From Lachnospiraceae bacterium UBA4364 (GTDB lineage: Bacteria; Bacillota; Clostridia; Lachnospirales; Lachnospiraceae), in the NCBI GenBank assembly GCA_002393955.1, contig DGSK01000001.1, positions 350,356 through 414,355 of the forward strand: a DNA stretch of 64,000 nucleotides, in the 5' to 3' direction. Below, piece after piece: positions 18,690-27,984 of this stretch. Position 1 is the first letter of the stretch. Each line of letters begins with the position of its first letter. A program made the position numbers and the translations under genes. The notes beneath the pieces were generated by a model. It did no database searches. It saw nothing but the letters and a program-made list of their open reading frames with translations, and was not told the DNA's origin.

Positions 18690-19280
18690 TCAGTCCTTAT
18701 CCATCAGCTCGTCTATCTGCCTGTATGTTTCTGTCAGACTGCTGCCATTATCTATCACATATATGCAATGCTCTCTGAATTCACGTTCAGACAGCTGCGC
18801 TTCAAAAATACGGTCTATCTTTTCGTCGCTGTATCCCCGGCTTGACTTAAGCCTTTCTCTCCTGATATTCTCCGGCACGAATATGTACCAGAGCTCATCC
18901 AGCACCTCATCATAATGCTCCTCTATAAGAAGAGCTGCCTCTGCCACAAAATATCTGCAGCCCCTTTTTTCTTCTTTTTCCATTTCCGAAAGTATATACT
19001 TTCTCACTTCCGGATGAACTATTGCATTCACTGCAGCCAGTTTCTTTTCATCGGAAAAAATAGCCGCTGCAAATTTTTTATTATCGAAATACCCGTCACT
19101 GCCCAGCACTTCTCTGCCCAACAGCTCCAAAAGCTCATTATAGCAAGCTGCGCCAGGTTCTTCAAGCTGACGGGCCACATCATCCGCCACTATAAGCCTT
19201 GCGCCATAACGATCGCGCAGGTAATCCAGCACAACTGATTTTCCGGAGCCAACGCCCCCTGTTACCCCAATGGTCCGCAT
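18690..19280 (-). CDS. coaE: Dephospho-CoA kinase
   Basis: 196 residues. P-loop GVTGGVGSGKS starts at residue 5, and the lid/acceptor region DDVARQL and RYFVAEAALLIEEHYDE fit CoaE. It phosphorylates dephospho-CoA in the last step of coenzyme A synthesis. Its ATG overlaps the last base of the polA stop, so it is coupled to polA, a common arrangement in Firmicutes. Confidence 0.95.
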   Translation of the reverse strand: MRTIGVTGGVGSGKSVVLDYLRDRYGARLIVADDVARQLEEPGAACYNELLELLGREVLGSDGYFDNKKFAAAIFSDEKKLAAVNAIVHPEVRKYILSEMEKEEKRGCRYFVAEAALLIEEHYDEVLDELWYIFVPENIRRERLKSSRGYSDEKIDRIFEAQLSEREFREHCIYVIDNGSSLTETYRQIDELMDKD

Positions 19281-21946
19281 TATTTTGCCTCGTACCAGTC
19301 CTTTCCGGTATGTGCATCAACGGTAAGCTTAACCGGAAGATCCGCAGCCCCCTGCATTTCTTCTTTCAGTATATTCAGCACTGCTCCTTTTTCTTCCTCT
19401 GCGGTTTCCACCAGAAGTTCGTCATGTATCTGCAAAAGAAGCCGGGACTTTAAGCCTTCACGCTCCAGCCTGTTGTAAACCCTTATCATCGCAATCTTTA
19501 TTATATCCGCCGCGGTTCCCTGCACGGGTGCATTCATGGCCACTCTTTCACCGAACTGCCTCTGCATGAAATTAGAGGACTTTAGCTCCGGAACAGGTCT
19601 GCGCCTTCCGAACATCGTTACCGAATAACCGTCACTTTTTGCATTTTCCTTTGCGCTGTCAAGAAAAGCCTTTACACCGGGATATGTGGCAAAATACTCC
19701 TCGATGTATGCTTTGGCCTCATCCCTGCTGATGGACAGGTCCTGGCTCAGTCCGAAAGAAGATATGCCGTAGACAATGCCAAAATTCACAGCCTTAGCAT
19801 TTCTTCTCTGTAAATCCGTCACGTCTTCAAAAGGCACATGGAAAACCTTTGATGCGGTTATCCTGTGTATGTCTTCTTCCGAACGATAGGCCTCGATAAG
19901 CTCTGCATCACCTGACATGGATGCAAGTATTCTCAATTCTATCTGGGAATAGTCCGCATCCGCAAAAATATATCCTGCCTTCGGCAGAAAAACCTTCCTT
20001 ATCCTGCGGCCTAGTTCATATCTCATGGGGATATTCTGCAGGTTGGGTTCCGTGGATGAAAGCCTGCCTGTAGCGGTCACGGTCTGATTAAAGCTCGTAT
20101 GTATCCGGCCGTCTCCGGCAATATAGCCTGCCAGTCCGTCTGCATATGTGGACTTTAATTTTGCATAAGTCCTGTATTCAAGTATGTCATTTACAAAAGG
20201 ATGCTCTGCCGCCAGCTTTTCCAGAACATCTGCCGCCGTAGAATACCCTGTCTTTGTTTTCTTTCCTCCGGGGATGCCCATTTTTTCAAAAAGTATCACT
20301 CCGAGCTGTTTTGGTGAATTGATATTGAATTCCTCACCGGCAGCTTCATATATCTTTTTTTCAAGTTCCTTTATACTCTTATCAAGCTCTGCACTGTATT
20401 CGGCCAGAGCTTCCGCCGATGCAGCAATTCCCTCTTCTTCCATCCTGAAAAGCACGAAAGAAAGAGGCATCTCCATATCACGGTAAAGCTTAAACATTCC
20501 GGCAGCTTCAAGTCTTTTTTTCAATTCGGCATACAGCACCCTTATATCACAGGCGATCTGTCCCATGCAGTTTCTCAGTCCGTCGTCATCAGCACTTACA
20601 GTAAGAGCGCCTTTTTTTATGAAAAGATCCTCAAAACCTTTTCTGTCCTCAGACAGATAGATTCCCGCCATATCTTCCATTTTATAGCTGCCCTTTGTAG
20701 GATCCAGGAGATAAGCCATAAGCATCACATCGTCTGCACCTGCTGACATATCCTCAGCACTTTTCCCCTTATACGCTTCAGCGTCACATATTACCGGGTA
20801 CAGGGCTTTTATATCATGGGTAATGAAACTTGCGCCTGCAGAATAATGCTTGCGCAATAATCCGCACAATTCTTCAAAGGGCAGTTTTGTACTGTCAGTA
20901 CAATAAGCTTTTCCATCCCCACAAGAAAAAGATATGGCGTATCCTTCCCCATCGAATTTCCGGAAATATACGGCTGCCTCCTCCCCTGCTGTCCGGATAT
21001 TTCCTAACAGCTCTTCAAGTCCGTTTGCATCAAGGGTTGAAATCTCAGTTTTTTTGCTTTCGCAGCCGCCTCCGGTGACAGCATCATCAAATCTCTTATA
21101 GAAACTCCTAAGCTCAAGCTTCCTGCAAAGCTCATAGGCTTCCTTTGTATAAAATTCAGGAACCGGTGCGTCATCCGGATGAACATCCAGCTCACAGTCT
21201 GTTTTAATAGTCGCAAGCTTAAGACTCAAATCTGCTAATTCCCTGTTCTCCCTTAAGCTCTCCCGTATGGAGTTTTTCTTTATCTCATCTATATGCTCAT
21301 ATATGGCATCAATGGAACCATACTGAACCATAAGCTCTGTTGCAGTCTTTTCACCAACCTTTGGAACCCCCGGGATATTGTCCGCAGTATCCCCCATCAG
21401 AGCCTTTAATTCTATGAACTGCGCCGGCGTAAGTTTATACAGTTCCTTAACGTCCGCAGCCCTGTAATTTTCTATCTCGGTACCGCCCTTTTTTGTTTTC
21501 GGGATCCTTATCATGATATGTTCCGAAGCAATCTGCAGCAGATCCCTGTCACCTGATATAACGGCAACCTCCATCCCCAGTCTCTCTCCCTCCTTAGCCA
21601 GAGTCCCCATCAGGTCATCAGCTTCAAGGCCCGGCTTCGAGATAACAAGCACCCCCATGGCGGAAAGCATCTCTTTCATAAGAGGAACCTGGGATCTTAG
21701 TTCCTCCGGCATCGGTTTCCTGGTTCCCTTGTAAGCATCAAACATCTCATGCCGGAAAGTCGGTGCATGCTCGTCAAATGTTACTATAAAGAAATCCGGC
21801 TTTTCTTCATCCAGTATGTGGAACATTATATTCAGAAAACCGTATATTGCATTCGTATGTACACCTTCGGAATTCGTAAGATCCGGAACACCGTAAAAAG
21901 CCCTGTGAAGGATGCTGTGTCCATCAATAAGTACTAATTTATCCAT
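19280..21946 (-). CDS. polA: DNA polymerase I
   Basis: 888 residues. The N-terminal 5'-3' exonuclease domain shows LIDGHSILHRAFYG, GLEADDLMGTLA, SGDRDLLQIA and MGDTADNIPGVPKVGEKTA. The middle domain (residues ~300-470) lacks the DxE metal-binding motif of the proofreading exonuclease, so that activity is probably lost. The polymerase domain has motif A DADYSQIELRILA, motif B RRNAKAVNFGIVYGIS and motif C QIHDELLVE. It fills gaps and removes primers. It overlaps the upstream zinc-finger gene by 13 nt and coaE downstream by 1 nt. Confidence 0.97.
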   Translation of the reverse strand: MDKLVLIDGHSILHRAFYGVPDLTNSEGVHTNAIYGFLNIMFHILDEEKPDFFIVTFDEHAPTFRHEMFDAYKGTRKPMPEELRSQVPLMKEMLSAMGVLVISKPGLEADDLMGTLAKEGERLGMEVAVISGDRDLLQIASEHIMIRIPKTKKGGTEIENYRAADVKELYKLTPAQFIELKALMGDTADNIPGVPKVGEKTATELMVQYGSIDAIYEHIDEIKKNSIRESLRENRELADLSLKLATIKTDCELDVHPDDAPVPEFYTKEAYELCRKLELRSFYKRFDDAVTGGGCESKKTEISTLDANGLEELLGNIRTAGEEAAVYFRKFDGEGYAISFSCGDGKAYCTDSTKLPFEELCGLLRKHYSAGASFITHDIKALYPVICDAEAYKGKSAEDMSAGADDVMLMAYLLDPTKGSYKMEDMAGIYLSEDRKGFEDLFIKKGALTVSADDDGLRNCMGQIACDIRVLYAELKKRLEAAGMFKLYRDMEMPLSFVLFRMEEEGIAASAEALAEYSAELDKSIKELEKKIYEAAGEEFNINSPKQLGVILFEKMGIPGGKKTKTGYSTAADVLEKLAAEHPFVNDILEYRTYAKLKSTYADGLAGYIAGDGRIHTSFNQTVTATGRLSSTEPNLQNIPMRYELGRRIRKVFLPKAGYIFADADYSQIELRILASMSGDAELIEAYRSEEDIHRITASKVFHVPFEDVTDLQRRNAKAVNFGIVYGISSFGLSQDLSISRDEAKAYIEEYFATYPGVKAFLDSAKENAKSDGYSVTMFGRRRPVPELKSSNFMQRQFGERVAMNAPVQGTAADIIKIAMIRVYNRLEREGLKSRLLLQIHDELLVETAEEEKGAVLNILKEEMQGAADLPVKLTVDAHTGKDWYEAK

Positions 21947-22263
21947 AATATCCCTTTCAATATAAAAATAACTGATATGATAAGCGCAAGTATAGACAGC
22001 TCAACAAAAGCGCGCCGTATGATCCCTTCCCACCGGCACCGCTTTGTCTCCTGCTTTATAAGTTCTTCATACTCGGGTATAGGGGGATCCCCCTCCTTCA
22101 GATCTATCTTCCTGAGACCGCTCACCATAATATACTGATTGTGAAGGTCTGCATCACAGTCTTTGCAGTGACTGACGTGATACAGAAGATCCCTGGTCTC
22201 CTTATAGTCCAGTTCGTTGTTTATAAAAGAATTAAAGTATTTATGATACTCCCTGCATTCCAT
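21934..22263 (-). CDS. Zinc-finger membrane protein, anti-sigma-factor-like
   Basis: 109 residues. The N-terminal half has a zf-HC2-like pattern (Cys3, then HVSHCKDC), which in anti-sigma factors binds zinc. The C-terminus is one transmembrane helix (AFVELSILALIISVIFILKGILW). It may be a membrane regulator; no sigma factor lies nearby. It overlaps polA by 13 nt and follows the EAL gene by 15 nt, so all are probably co-transcribed. Confidence 0.65.
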   Translation of the reverse strand: MECREYHKYFNSFINNELDYKETRDLLYHVSHCKDCDADLHNQYIMVSGLRKIDLKEGDPPIPEYEELIKQETKRCRWEGIIRRAFVELSILALIISVIFILKGILWIN

Positions 22264-22278
22264 GCCTTAACGAAATCT

Positions 22279-25200
22279 TTATTCCCTTCCTGCAACACCG
22301 TAAACAACTATATCACCGCATTCAACAGTATGGGCTATGCTGCATTCATTCTCCGATAGTATGGATGAACCATCCATAGATCCCATAAGCACACCGTCAC
22401 CGCATACGGAAAAGCTGATCTGCGAATGGTCAAATTCCATCTCTGCCCTCCCGGACAGGCAGCCGATACCGCAGAGTTTCTCACCCTGAAGCTCAAAATT
22501 TATGACGCTTTCGGATATCTTTAACTTCTGATCATCCGAAGACAACGCGCCTATAGCCACAACGCTTTCTCCCCTGATCTGCATTTCATATTTTCCATGC
22601 TTTATCTCCAGCTTTTCAGCGCCAAGGCCTGCGCCTATGCCTATAGCTGCACCACCGCTGCTCTTTGATCTGATAGATATCACACCTGCGGTATCGATCA
22701 CTATAGAACCGCACTCCCTGTCCGTTCCTGCGCCTATACCGAAGCAGTCGTCATATTTGCCCTGAATTTCAATGGTGCCGTCACCTTCAATATTGAGCAA
22801 ACCGCCCTTGGCCACATATATTCCGCCTTTCAGATAGTTATGTCCCATAAGAACCAGTGTCACCGCACATCCTTCTGCCACAGATATTCCGTATGACTCT
22901 GACTCGGAAAAGCCCAGACCGCAGTTTTCAAGAGTGATGGTTCCATGATATCCGTTAAGCACGTCAATCGTAACAGGACTCTTTATTCCCGGAGCACCTG
23001 CAACAGTAAAATCTATGAAGGTCATTTCCTTCCTGCTGACGGAGATCCTTTCCGTACCTTCCTCTTCCAGCTTAGACAGAAGCACTCGTCCGTCCCTTCC
23101 CGGAATATATACTCCCACAGAAGACGACAAAGCATTTTTCTTGAGCTCAACGATCTCACGGCGGATATCCTCAGGTGTATCAGCAAGCAGCTCTGCCGAA
23201 GGGCGTGCTGTATAATATCCCTGAATAAGGTCTGCCCCAAGCTTTATGACAGTCTTTAATTCATCATGTGTTTCTACACCTTCTGCAAGTGCCAATATTC
23301 CGTTGTCATGTGAAAAGCTGATTATATCCTTTACGAAATGCTGCTTCTGGGGACTACTCTGTATATCAGTTATCAGAGAGCGGTCTATCTTCACATAATC
23401 AGGCATATACCTTAAGAGATTTACCACATTGGAATATCCCGTACCGTAATCATCTACAGCCGTTCCGGCACCCATATTGGCATATACAGCCTTAACCTCT
23501 GCCAGTTCCTCATCGGAAAGCTCCGTCTGTTCGGTAAGCTCTATGACAATATTGCCGGCAAATTTCCTTATGGAAGATTCTACAAATTCAAGTTCATCGC
23601 CCTTTAAGTGTTCACCGGGAATGGAATTTATAAATACCTTGCGGTTATTTTCCATAAATACCGGTTCCTTTGCCAGGCGGTTAAGGACATTGACGAAAGT
23701 TGCCTTCTCCACATCATAAAGCCTGTCAAGGAAATCTGCATACTTAAGCACTACAGGCGGTGCGATATAAGGCTCCGTATCCGGCCTCATAAGTGCCTCA
23801 TATGCATATATATCTCCATTTGCCGAGCTGATGATAGGCTGGAAATGATAATTGAACTTATTATTATCCAGCACTTCCATTACCCTTCCGGCAAGCTTAA
23901 CTTCATCCTCATCAAGCATGGAATAATCTTTCTTGGATCTGGATCCGAACTTAAAGCCGTTCTTCCTGCTTATGGCCACATTGACTATTCGTTCCAGTGC
24001 CGCAGCATTTTCAGGGTGGCCACTCTCATGCCCATGGTATAACTCCGTCTGAGATATTACATCAGGATCGGCATTGAATACCTTCATTGCCTCTTTGAAT
24101 TCCTCACAGTAGCGTTTGAATGCCTCGCCATTCTCAAGTGAGGAGAAATACATCACCACAAATTCTCCGCTGCCGGTATAGCAGCTGTAGCAGTCAGCAC
24201 TGTTAAAAACAGACTGAAGTGTTGTGGATATGCCAACGATCACACGGTCTCCGGCATCCCTTCCCCTCAGGTCATTAAACTGCGCAAGGCCACGTATATC
24301 ATATGCAATGACATCAACATATCCCCCCGCCTCGCGTATCCTCTCCATAAGTGAATCCACATTATTAAGCATGCCCTTGTAATTCGGAAGACCGGTAAGC
24401 GCATCAAAGTTGGTTCCCATCTCAACAAGCTTCCTGCTGCTGTCCAGCTCGCTGGAGCGTCTGAACGCCTCCAGTCCGAACATAACAGACCTTAGCCATA
24501 CCCTGACTCCAGCTGAGAAAGGACAGTACCTGTCCACGAATCCCAAAGCTGCATATCCCAGACTCTCATCTTCAAAAAACAACGGAAGGAAATAGAAGAG
24601 ACGCGGCTTATCACACTTTTCAAGAAGTGCAGGCAGCATAACGGATTTATCAAAAAATTCATCCAGTTCCACACTGTCTTTGCTGCCATCAGTACGGTTG
24701 CAGTCTATAGCCCGCAGTATCCTGGCAGTATATGTAGTCCTCGGCATCATCCAGCCTTCATTCAGACAGACAGTGAATGTATCATAATTACCTATCTGAT
24801 AAACATATGAGTAAATAGTGGTCAGCAGTCCTCGAAATGCAGTCTGCAGCATCATATCTTCATTAAAGCCGCTGAATACGGAATTAAAAGAATTCTCCGA
24901 AATGGCGGTATCCCACTCTGGCCTGACTTCGTATACGGCCTTCATACTGTCACCGTCACAGCCACAGGTCTTACCGATGAACATCTCCACATCCGCCTCA
25001 AAAGGCTGTATTTCCTTTCCTGCCATGAGATTCAGCATAGAGTCTGCCGAATATTCTCCAAAACTTTCAAAAGGAAGCGGCGCACTGGTAATGGGAATAG
25101 GCGCATGCATGCCTTCTTCGTTACAGTCATAGCCCATTACCGCTACGTCTTCCGGCACCCTGATCCCACGGGCTATAAATGTCTTGGCAAGTCCAAGCGC

Positions 25201-25839
25201 CATACAGTCATTTGCGCAGGCTACAGCTTCAGGCAGGTCACCGGACCTTATAAGCTTTTCAGCGGTATTCTCACCACTGGTGTACCAGAAATCACCATAA
25301 AAAACACGGTCCTCACGAACCTCAAGACCATGCTCAGCCATACAGTCCCTATAAGCCTGCAGACGTTTCTTGGAATGAGCATGCCACGACTTGCCTGTAA
25401 GGTAAGCTATATCTTTATAGCCGTGCTTCTCTATCAGGTGGGATATCATTTTTTTAATGGGAGTATAATTATCCTGAAGAACATAAGGGAAACCTTCCAC
25501 TTCCTTTTCAACGAAAAGAACGGTACCCTTATACTCCTTTTCCAAGGTCTCTGTCAGAGATTCCACTACGCCGGGAGTCTGGATCGAATCTGCCATAATG
25601 CATATTCCATCAAAAGAATCAAGATCGATAAGTGAATAGATATTGCTTTCGCCTTTTTCGCGGCTGGGAGAATCCTGAAACTTTCGAAACATGGCAAATA
25701 CACATATATCAAAATTTTCCTTAAGCATCCTGCTGGAAAAGCCTTTGATAAATTCTTCCTGACAATATTCTTCCGGCTGTCCAACCAGAAGCGCCAGTCT
25801 CCTCCTGCCCCCTGAATTCAAACCCATAAATCTCTCCAA
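22279..25839 (-). CDS. LacI-type sensor-GGDEF(degenerate)-EAL-beta-helix fusion protein
   Basis: 1186 residues with no signal peptide or membrane segment. Residues ~12-290 resemble the ligand-binding domain of LacI regulators without the DNA-binding headpiece (GYKDIAYLTGKSWHAHSKKR, IRVPEDVAVMGYDC). After a linker comes a GGDEF-like domain whose signature is GSGEF, so cyclase activity is doubtful. The EAL domain keeps YEALMRP, DDYGTGYSN, KIDRSL and AEGVETHDEL, consistent with active c-di-GMP hydrolysis. The last ~240 residues are Gly/Ile-rich repeats (YGISVAEGCAVTLV, FGIGAGTDRECGSIVI) that look like a right-handed beta-helix. Role: probably a cytoplasmic sugar- or metabolite-responsive phosphodiesterase. 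First gene of its cluster. Confidence 0.8.
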   Translation of the reverse strand: MERFMGLNSGGRRRLALLVGQPEEYCQEEFIKGFSSRMLKENFDICVFAMFRKFQDSPSREKGESNIYSLIDLDSFDGICIMADSIQTPGVVESLTETLEKEYKGTVLFVEKEVEGFPYVLQDNYTPIKKMISHLIEKHGYKDIAYLTGKSWHAHSKKRLQAYRDCMAEHGLEVREDRVFYGDFWYTSGENTAEKLIRSGDLPEAVACANDCMALGLAKTFIARGIRVPEDVAVMGYDCNEEGMHAPIPITSAPLPFESFGEYSADSMLNLMAGKEIQPFEADVEMFIGKTCGCDGDSMKAVYEVRPEWDTAISENSFNSVFSGFNEDMMLQTAFRGLLTTIYSYVYQIGNYDTFTVCLNEGWMMPRTTYTARILRAIDCNRTDGSKDSVELDEFFDKSVMLPALLEKCDKPRLFYFLPLFFEDESLGYAALGFVDRYCPFSAGVRVWLRSVMFGLEAFRRSSELDSSRKLVEMGTNFDALTGLPNYKGMLNNVDSLMERIREAGGYVDVIAYDIRGLAQFNDLRGRDAGDRVIVGISTTLQSVFNSADCYSCYTGSGEFVVMYFSSLENGEAFKRYCEEFKEAMKVFNADPDVISQTELYHGHESGHPENAAALERIVNVAISRKNGFKFGSRSKKDYSMLDEDEVKLAGRVMEVLDNNKFNYHFQPIISSANGDIYAYEALMRPDTEPYIAPPVVLKYADFLDRLYDVEKATFVNVLNRLAKEPVFMENNRKVFINSIPGEHLKGDELEFVESSIRKFAGNIVIELTEQTELSDEELAEVKAVYANMGAGTAVDDYGTGYSNVVNLLRYMPDYVKIDRSLITDIQSSPQKQHFVKDIISFSHDNGILALAEGVETHDELKTVIKLGADLIQGYYTARPSAELLADTPEDIRREIVELKKNALSSSVGVYIPGRDGRVLLSKLEEEGTERISVSRKEMTFIDFTVAGAPGIKSPVTIDVLNGYHGTITLENCGLGFSESESYGISVAEGCAVTLVLMGHNYLKGGIYVAKGGLLNIEGDGTIEIQGKYDDCFGIGAGTDRECGSIVIDTAGVISIRSKSSGGAAIGIGAGLGAEKLEIKHGKYEMQIRGESVVAIGALSSDDQKLKISESVINFELQGEKLCGIGCLSGRAEMEFDHSQISFSVCGDGVLMGSMDGSSILSENECSIAHTVECGDIVVYGVAGRE

Positions 25840-26082
25840 ATAAAGACTACATGTACGCAGGCATTATAAAGTCTCTTTGTTGTGACTTTTCTTTAGCCTG
25901 CCCCAAAGCAATTTGCCCCGGATCGTAATGAACAGCTCTACTGTATATTATACAGTATAAATTATATCAAATTTGTATGGAATTATACACAAAGAAAAGA
26001 TAATTTATTTTCCTGAGGGGCCTGCGGACATTACATCATACTTTGGGATCGTGTCAGACTTTAAGGGGATTCCCCAATTATT
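25840..26082. other. Intergenic region between the EAL gene and attL
   Basis: No gene seen. AT-rich. It contains a palindrome CTGTATA-T-TATACAG (25941-25955) whose minus strand includes TATAAT, a possible -10 for the EAL gene at 25839, but no convincing -35. Confidence 0.5.
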
Positions 26083-26115
26083 CCACAAAAAAATCGAGGT
26101 GACAGGATTCGAACC
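26083..26115. repeat. attL core
   Basis: 33-bp sequence identical to 59260-59292. It matches the T-arm and 3' acceptor part of tRNA-Pro plus a short A-rich downstream stretch. The rest of the tRNA is missing at this end, as expected for integration at a tRNA 3' end. Confidence 0.93.
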
Positions 26116-26166
26116 GATAGCAAAACAGGCAGCAAATCGCATGGTTATCAACTTTTCTAAAAATCC

Positions 26167-26187
26167 GTGTTGCATTTTGTGTTGCAT
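26167..26187. repeat. Candidate integrase arm-type sites, left
   Basis: Two direct copies of TGTTGCAT (26168, 26180) spaced 12 bp, about 50 bp inside attL. The same octamer occurs three times near attR, so both attP arms carry it. Confidence 0.6.
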
Positions 26188-26200
26188 GGTTTTTTCAAGT

Positions 26201-26229
26201 AAAGAGCCACCCGGGATGGATGGCTCTTT
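26201..26229. terminator. Terminator at the end of the phage late operon
   Basis: Stem AAAGAGCCA/TGGCTCTTT, loop of 11 nt, short T-runs on both sides. It lies between the amidase stop and attL. Confidence 0.6.
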
Positions 26230-26259
26230 TACTTTATCGGCTGATGTCATCTCTGCCCC

Positions 26260-27048
26260 TCAGCCGATAAGTTCTTTCATCTTAGCTGCACTCTTTGCAC
26301 CATAGATGCCATCTGCTGACAAACCATAAGCCCTCTGCCAGGCCTTCAGGGCTGCAACTGATGCTTTCCCAAAAATGCCATCCTCTACCAAGCCGCATCC
26401 AAAGCTGTTAAGGTTCTTCTGCAGAAGCTTGGCATTCGCTCCCTTACTTCCCTTTTTCACTGTCGGAACTGCAATTTCCATCGTTGCCGGATATTGAGGC
26501 TGTTGCACCGGTGCAACTCCAAGTCTTTGATTGACTGCTTGTGCTATGCTGCCATGCAGGTTATACAGATAATTGCCCGGGCAGGCTTTGTTTTTGAACC
26601 ACCTATGAACGGTCATGTTCTGTACCGCTACCTGTCCGATCAGAGACTTGTCAGCCTTCCATTTCAGTTCCTTTATGCCGTTCCTTTGGCATACATCCGC
26701 CAAAAGCGTTACAAGTGCTTCAACGGCCTGGGGTGATACATGCCAGTCAGGAGCACCACCGTCATTGGCTACCTCTATCGTGATAGCCCTGTCATCGTTC
26801 TTGCTGTTGGAAGTGCACCAGCTCCGGTACTCTTCAGGTACGTAGCAAGCTATTGATCCATCGGAGCCTATACCATAATTGCTGGACGCTTTTTTTGATG
26901 GCTTTGCGAAACTGTTACCTATGGCTACGATGTTCCCATTGCAAGCCATGCAGTGGATGGATATCGTGTCGATTTTTGATGTCCTTTTGCTTTTATTTGG
27001 CGATACTATTGTCACCTTTGCCAGACTGCTCACTATCATCTTCGTCAT
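26260..27048 (-). CDS. Phage endolysin: N-acetylmuramoyl-L-alanine amidase with peptidoglycan-binding domain
   Basis: 262 residues from the ATG at 27048 (AAGGAG ribosome binding site; a TTG 15 nt upstream is less likely). The amidase_2/PGRP-type domain shows ISIHCMACNG, YGIGSDGSIACYV, the IEVANDGG core and MTVHRWFKNKACPG, where His and Cys fit the zinc ligands. A Pro/Gln linker encoded by a 16-bp palindrome leads to a PG_binding_1 domain at the C-terminus (LLQKNLNSFGCG, GIFGKASVAALKAWQRAYGL). It cleaves the amide bond between muramic acid and the stem peptide at lysis. Follows the holin gene. Confidence 0.9.
   Translation of the reverse strand: MTKMIVSSLAKVTIVSPNKSKRTSKIDTISIHCMACNGNIVAIGNSFAKPSKKASSNYGIGSDGSIACYVPEEYRSWCTSNSKNDDRAITIEVANDGGAPDWHVSPQAVEALVTLLADVCQRNGIKELKWKADKSLIGQVAVQNMTVHRWFKNKACPGNYLYNLHGSIAQAVNQRLGVAPVQQPQYPATMEIAVPTVKKGSKGANAKLLQKNLNSFGCGLVEDGIFGKASVAALKAWQRAYGLSADGIYGAKSAAKMKELIG
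26502..26517. repeat. Palindrome GTTGCACCGGTGCAAC, copy 1
   Basis: Perfect 16-bp palindrome inside the endolysin gene, encoding the linker VAPVQQP. Other copies are at 37330 and 50965. Confidence 0.95.
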
Positions 27049-27104
27049 CCTCCTCTCCTTCAAAATCTTCCGGGAACTCTTCCCAGTCCTTCAGATCTTC
27101 CGGA

Positions 27105-27602
27105 TCAGTTATCACCGGTATCGGATTCTCTATCTTTGTCGTCAGCATTGTCCACCTCCTTGTCTACTACGTCCTCCGTCTTCTTCTTGAGCATTTTCAC
27201 AAGCTTCACTAAAAACGGTGGAAGCACCACTCCTATGTCGCGGATATTTTCAAGTATCGATATCATCTCGTTAAAAGCCAACCAGATAGCTACCACTATT
27301 GCAACAATAAAAGGCTCCATGAATCCGGGGCTGACCTGCTCGGCTGCATAGGTTATAAGCACATCTATCATTGCTCCTACTCCTACCAGGATCCACATGC
27401 AGATCTTCTTTGCGATTCCATTGAAGCCTTTGTATGAATTAGGATGTTCTCCTCTGTGAGGTGCTGCCATAAGGCCCGTAAGGTAATCGACCAAATTACA
27501 AGCCACAAGCACATACATCGGGATTGCAAGATGCCCGAGCCATGCAGTTAAAGTCGTGAAGATCAGAACTACCGTTGCCTGTATTCCTTTTCCTTCTCTC
27601 AT
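27105..27602 (-). CDS. Phage holin
   Basis: 165 residues. Several hydrophobic segments are visible (TVVLIFTTLTAWLGHLAIPMYVLVACNLVDYLTGLM, ICMWILVGVGAMIDVLITYA, FIVAIVVAIWLAFNEMISIL), followed by a charged C-terminus. The VDYLTG signature and length fit the phage_holin_4 (TcdE/BlyA-type) family. It makes membrane lesions that release the endolysin encoded next. Start overlaps the preceding small gene by 4 nt (ATGA). Confidence 0.88.
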   Translation of the reverse strand: MREGKGIQATVVLIFTTLTAWLGHLAIPMYVLVACNLVDYLTGLMAAPHRGEHPNSYKGFNGIAKKICMWILVGVGAMIDVLITYAAEQVSPGFMEPFIVAIVVAIWLAFNEMISILENIRDIGVVLPPFLVKLVKMLKKKTEDVVDKEVDNADDKDRESDTGDN

Positions 27603-27775
27603 TTTTCCACGCCCAGCCTTTCCGCTTTTTCGGATGCACTCCGGATTTTTGCAGTTATCTTTTCTGCATCTGCTGCGCTGATATGCTGCATCAGCAGAGA
27701 GAAAAGATCGTCTATAATATCAGACTGCATCCGGATAACTTCATTAAGTCCTTCAACCACAGCTACCTGATTCAT
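27599..27775 (-). CDS. Small phage protein of unknown function (58 aa)
   Basis: 58 residues, MNQVAVVEGLNEVIRMQSD to ERLGVEK, predicted mostly helical and not hydrophobic. Good ribosome binding site (GGAGCTGGAAGG). Both ends overlap neighbours by 4 nt (ATGA), so it is translationally coupled between the 70-residue gene and the holin. Position suggests a tail or lysis accessory protein; no family recognised. Confidence 0.7.
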   Translation of the reverse strand: MNQVAVVEGLNEVIRMQSDIIDDLFSLLMQHISAADAEKITAKIRSASEKAERLGVEK

Positions 27776-27984
27776 CCTTCCAGCTCCTTTTCAAGTTCAT
27801 TGATCCTTTCACGCCATTCTGCCCGCTGATCCTTTGTCGGTTCATAGTCAGCTTCCGATATCTCACCCTCTGAATGTTTGATTGCTATGTAGTCGGTATC
27901 TTTGAGAAGAATCTTGTATGCATTGATCTCTCCCTGGATAACCTGCTCGTCCCTTTTTTCTGTTGCTGCTGCTTTCTTAGCCAT
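27772..27984 (-). CDS. Small charged phage protein (70 aa)
   Basis: 70 residues from the ATG at 27984, preceded by GGAGGGAACAGGAAT; an upstream ATG at 28005 is possible. Highly charged and helical (KKAAATEKRDEQVIQGEINA ... WRERINELEKELEG). It overlaps the reverse transcriptase stop by 8 nt and the next gene by 4 nt. Function unknown. Confidence 0.65.
   Translation of the reverse strand: MAKKAAATEKRDEQVIQGEINAYKILLKDTDYIAIKHSEGEISEADYEPTKDQRAEWRERINELEKELEG

Noticed and set aside
17418..18845. 475-codon plus-strand frame over the FtsA-like gene
   Set aside because: Antisense to a gene with intact actin-fold ATPase motifs; no recognisable domains or start signals.
26005..26250. 81-codon minus-strand frame across attL
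   Set aside because: It crosses the attachment core and arm repeats, has no ribosome binding site, and no sensible protein.
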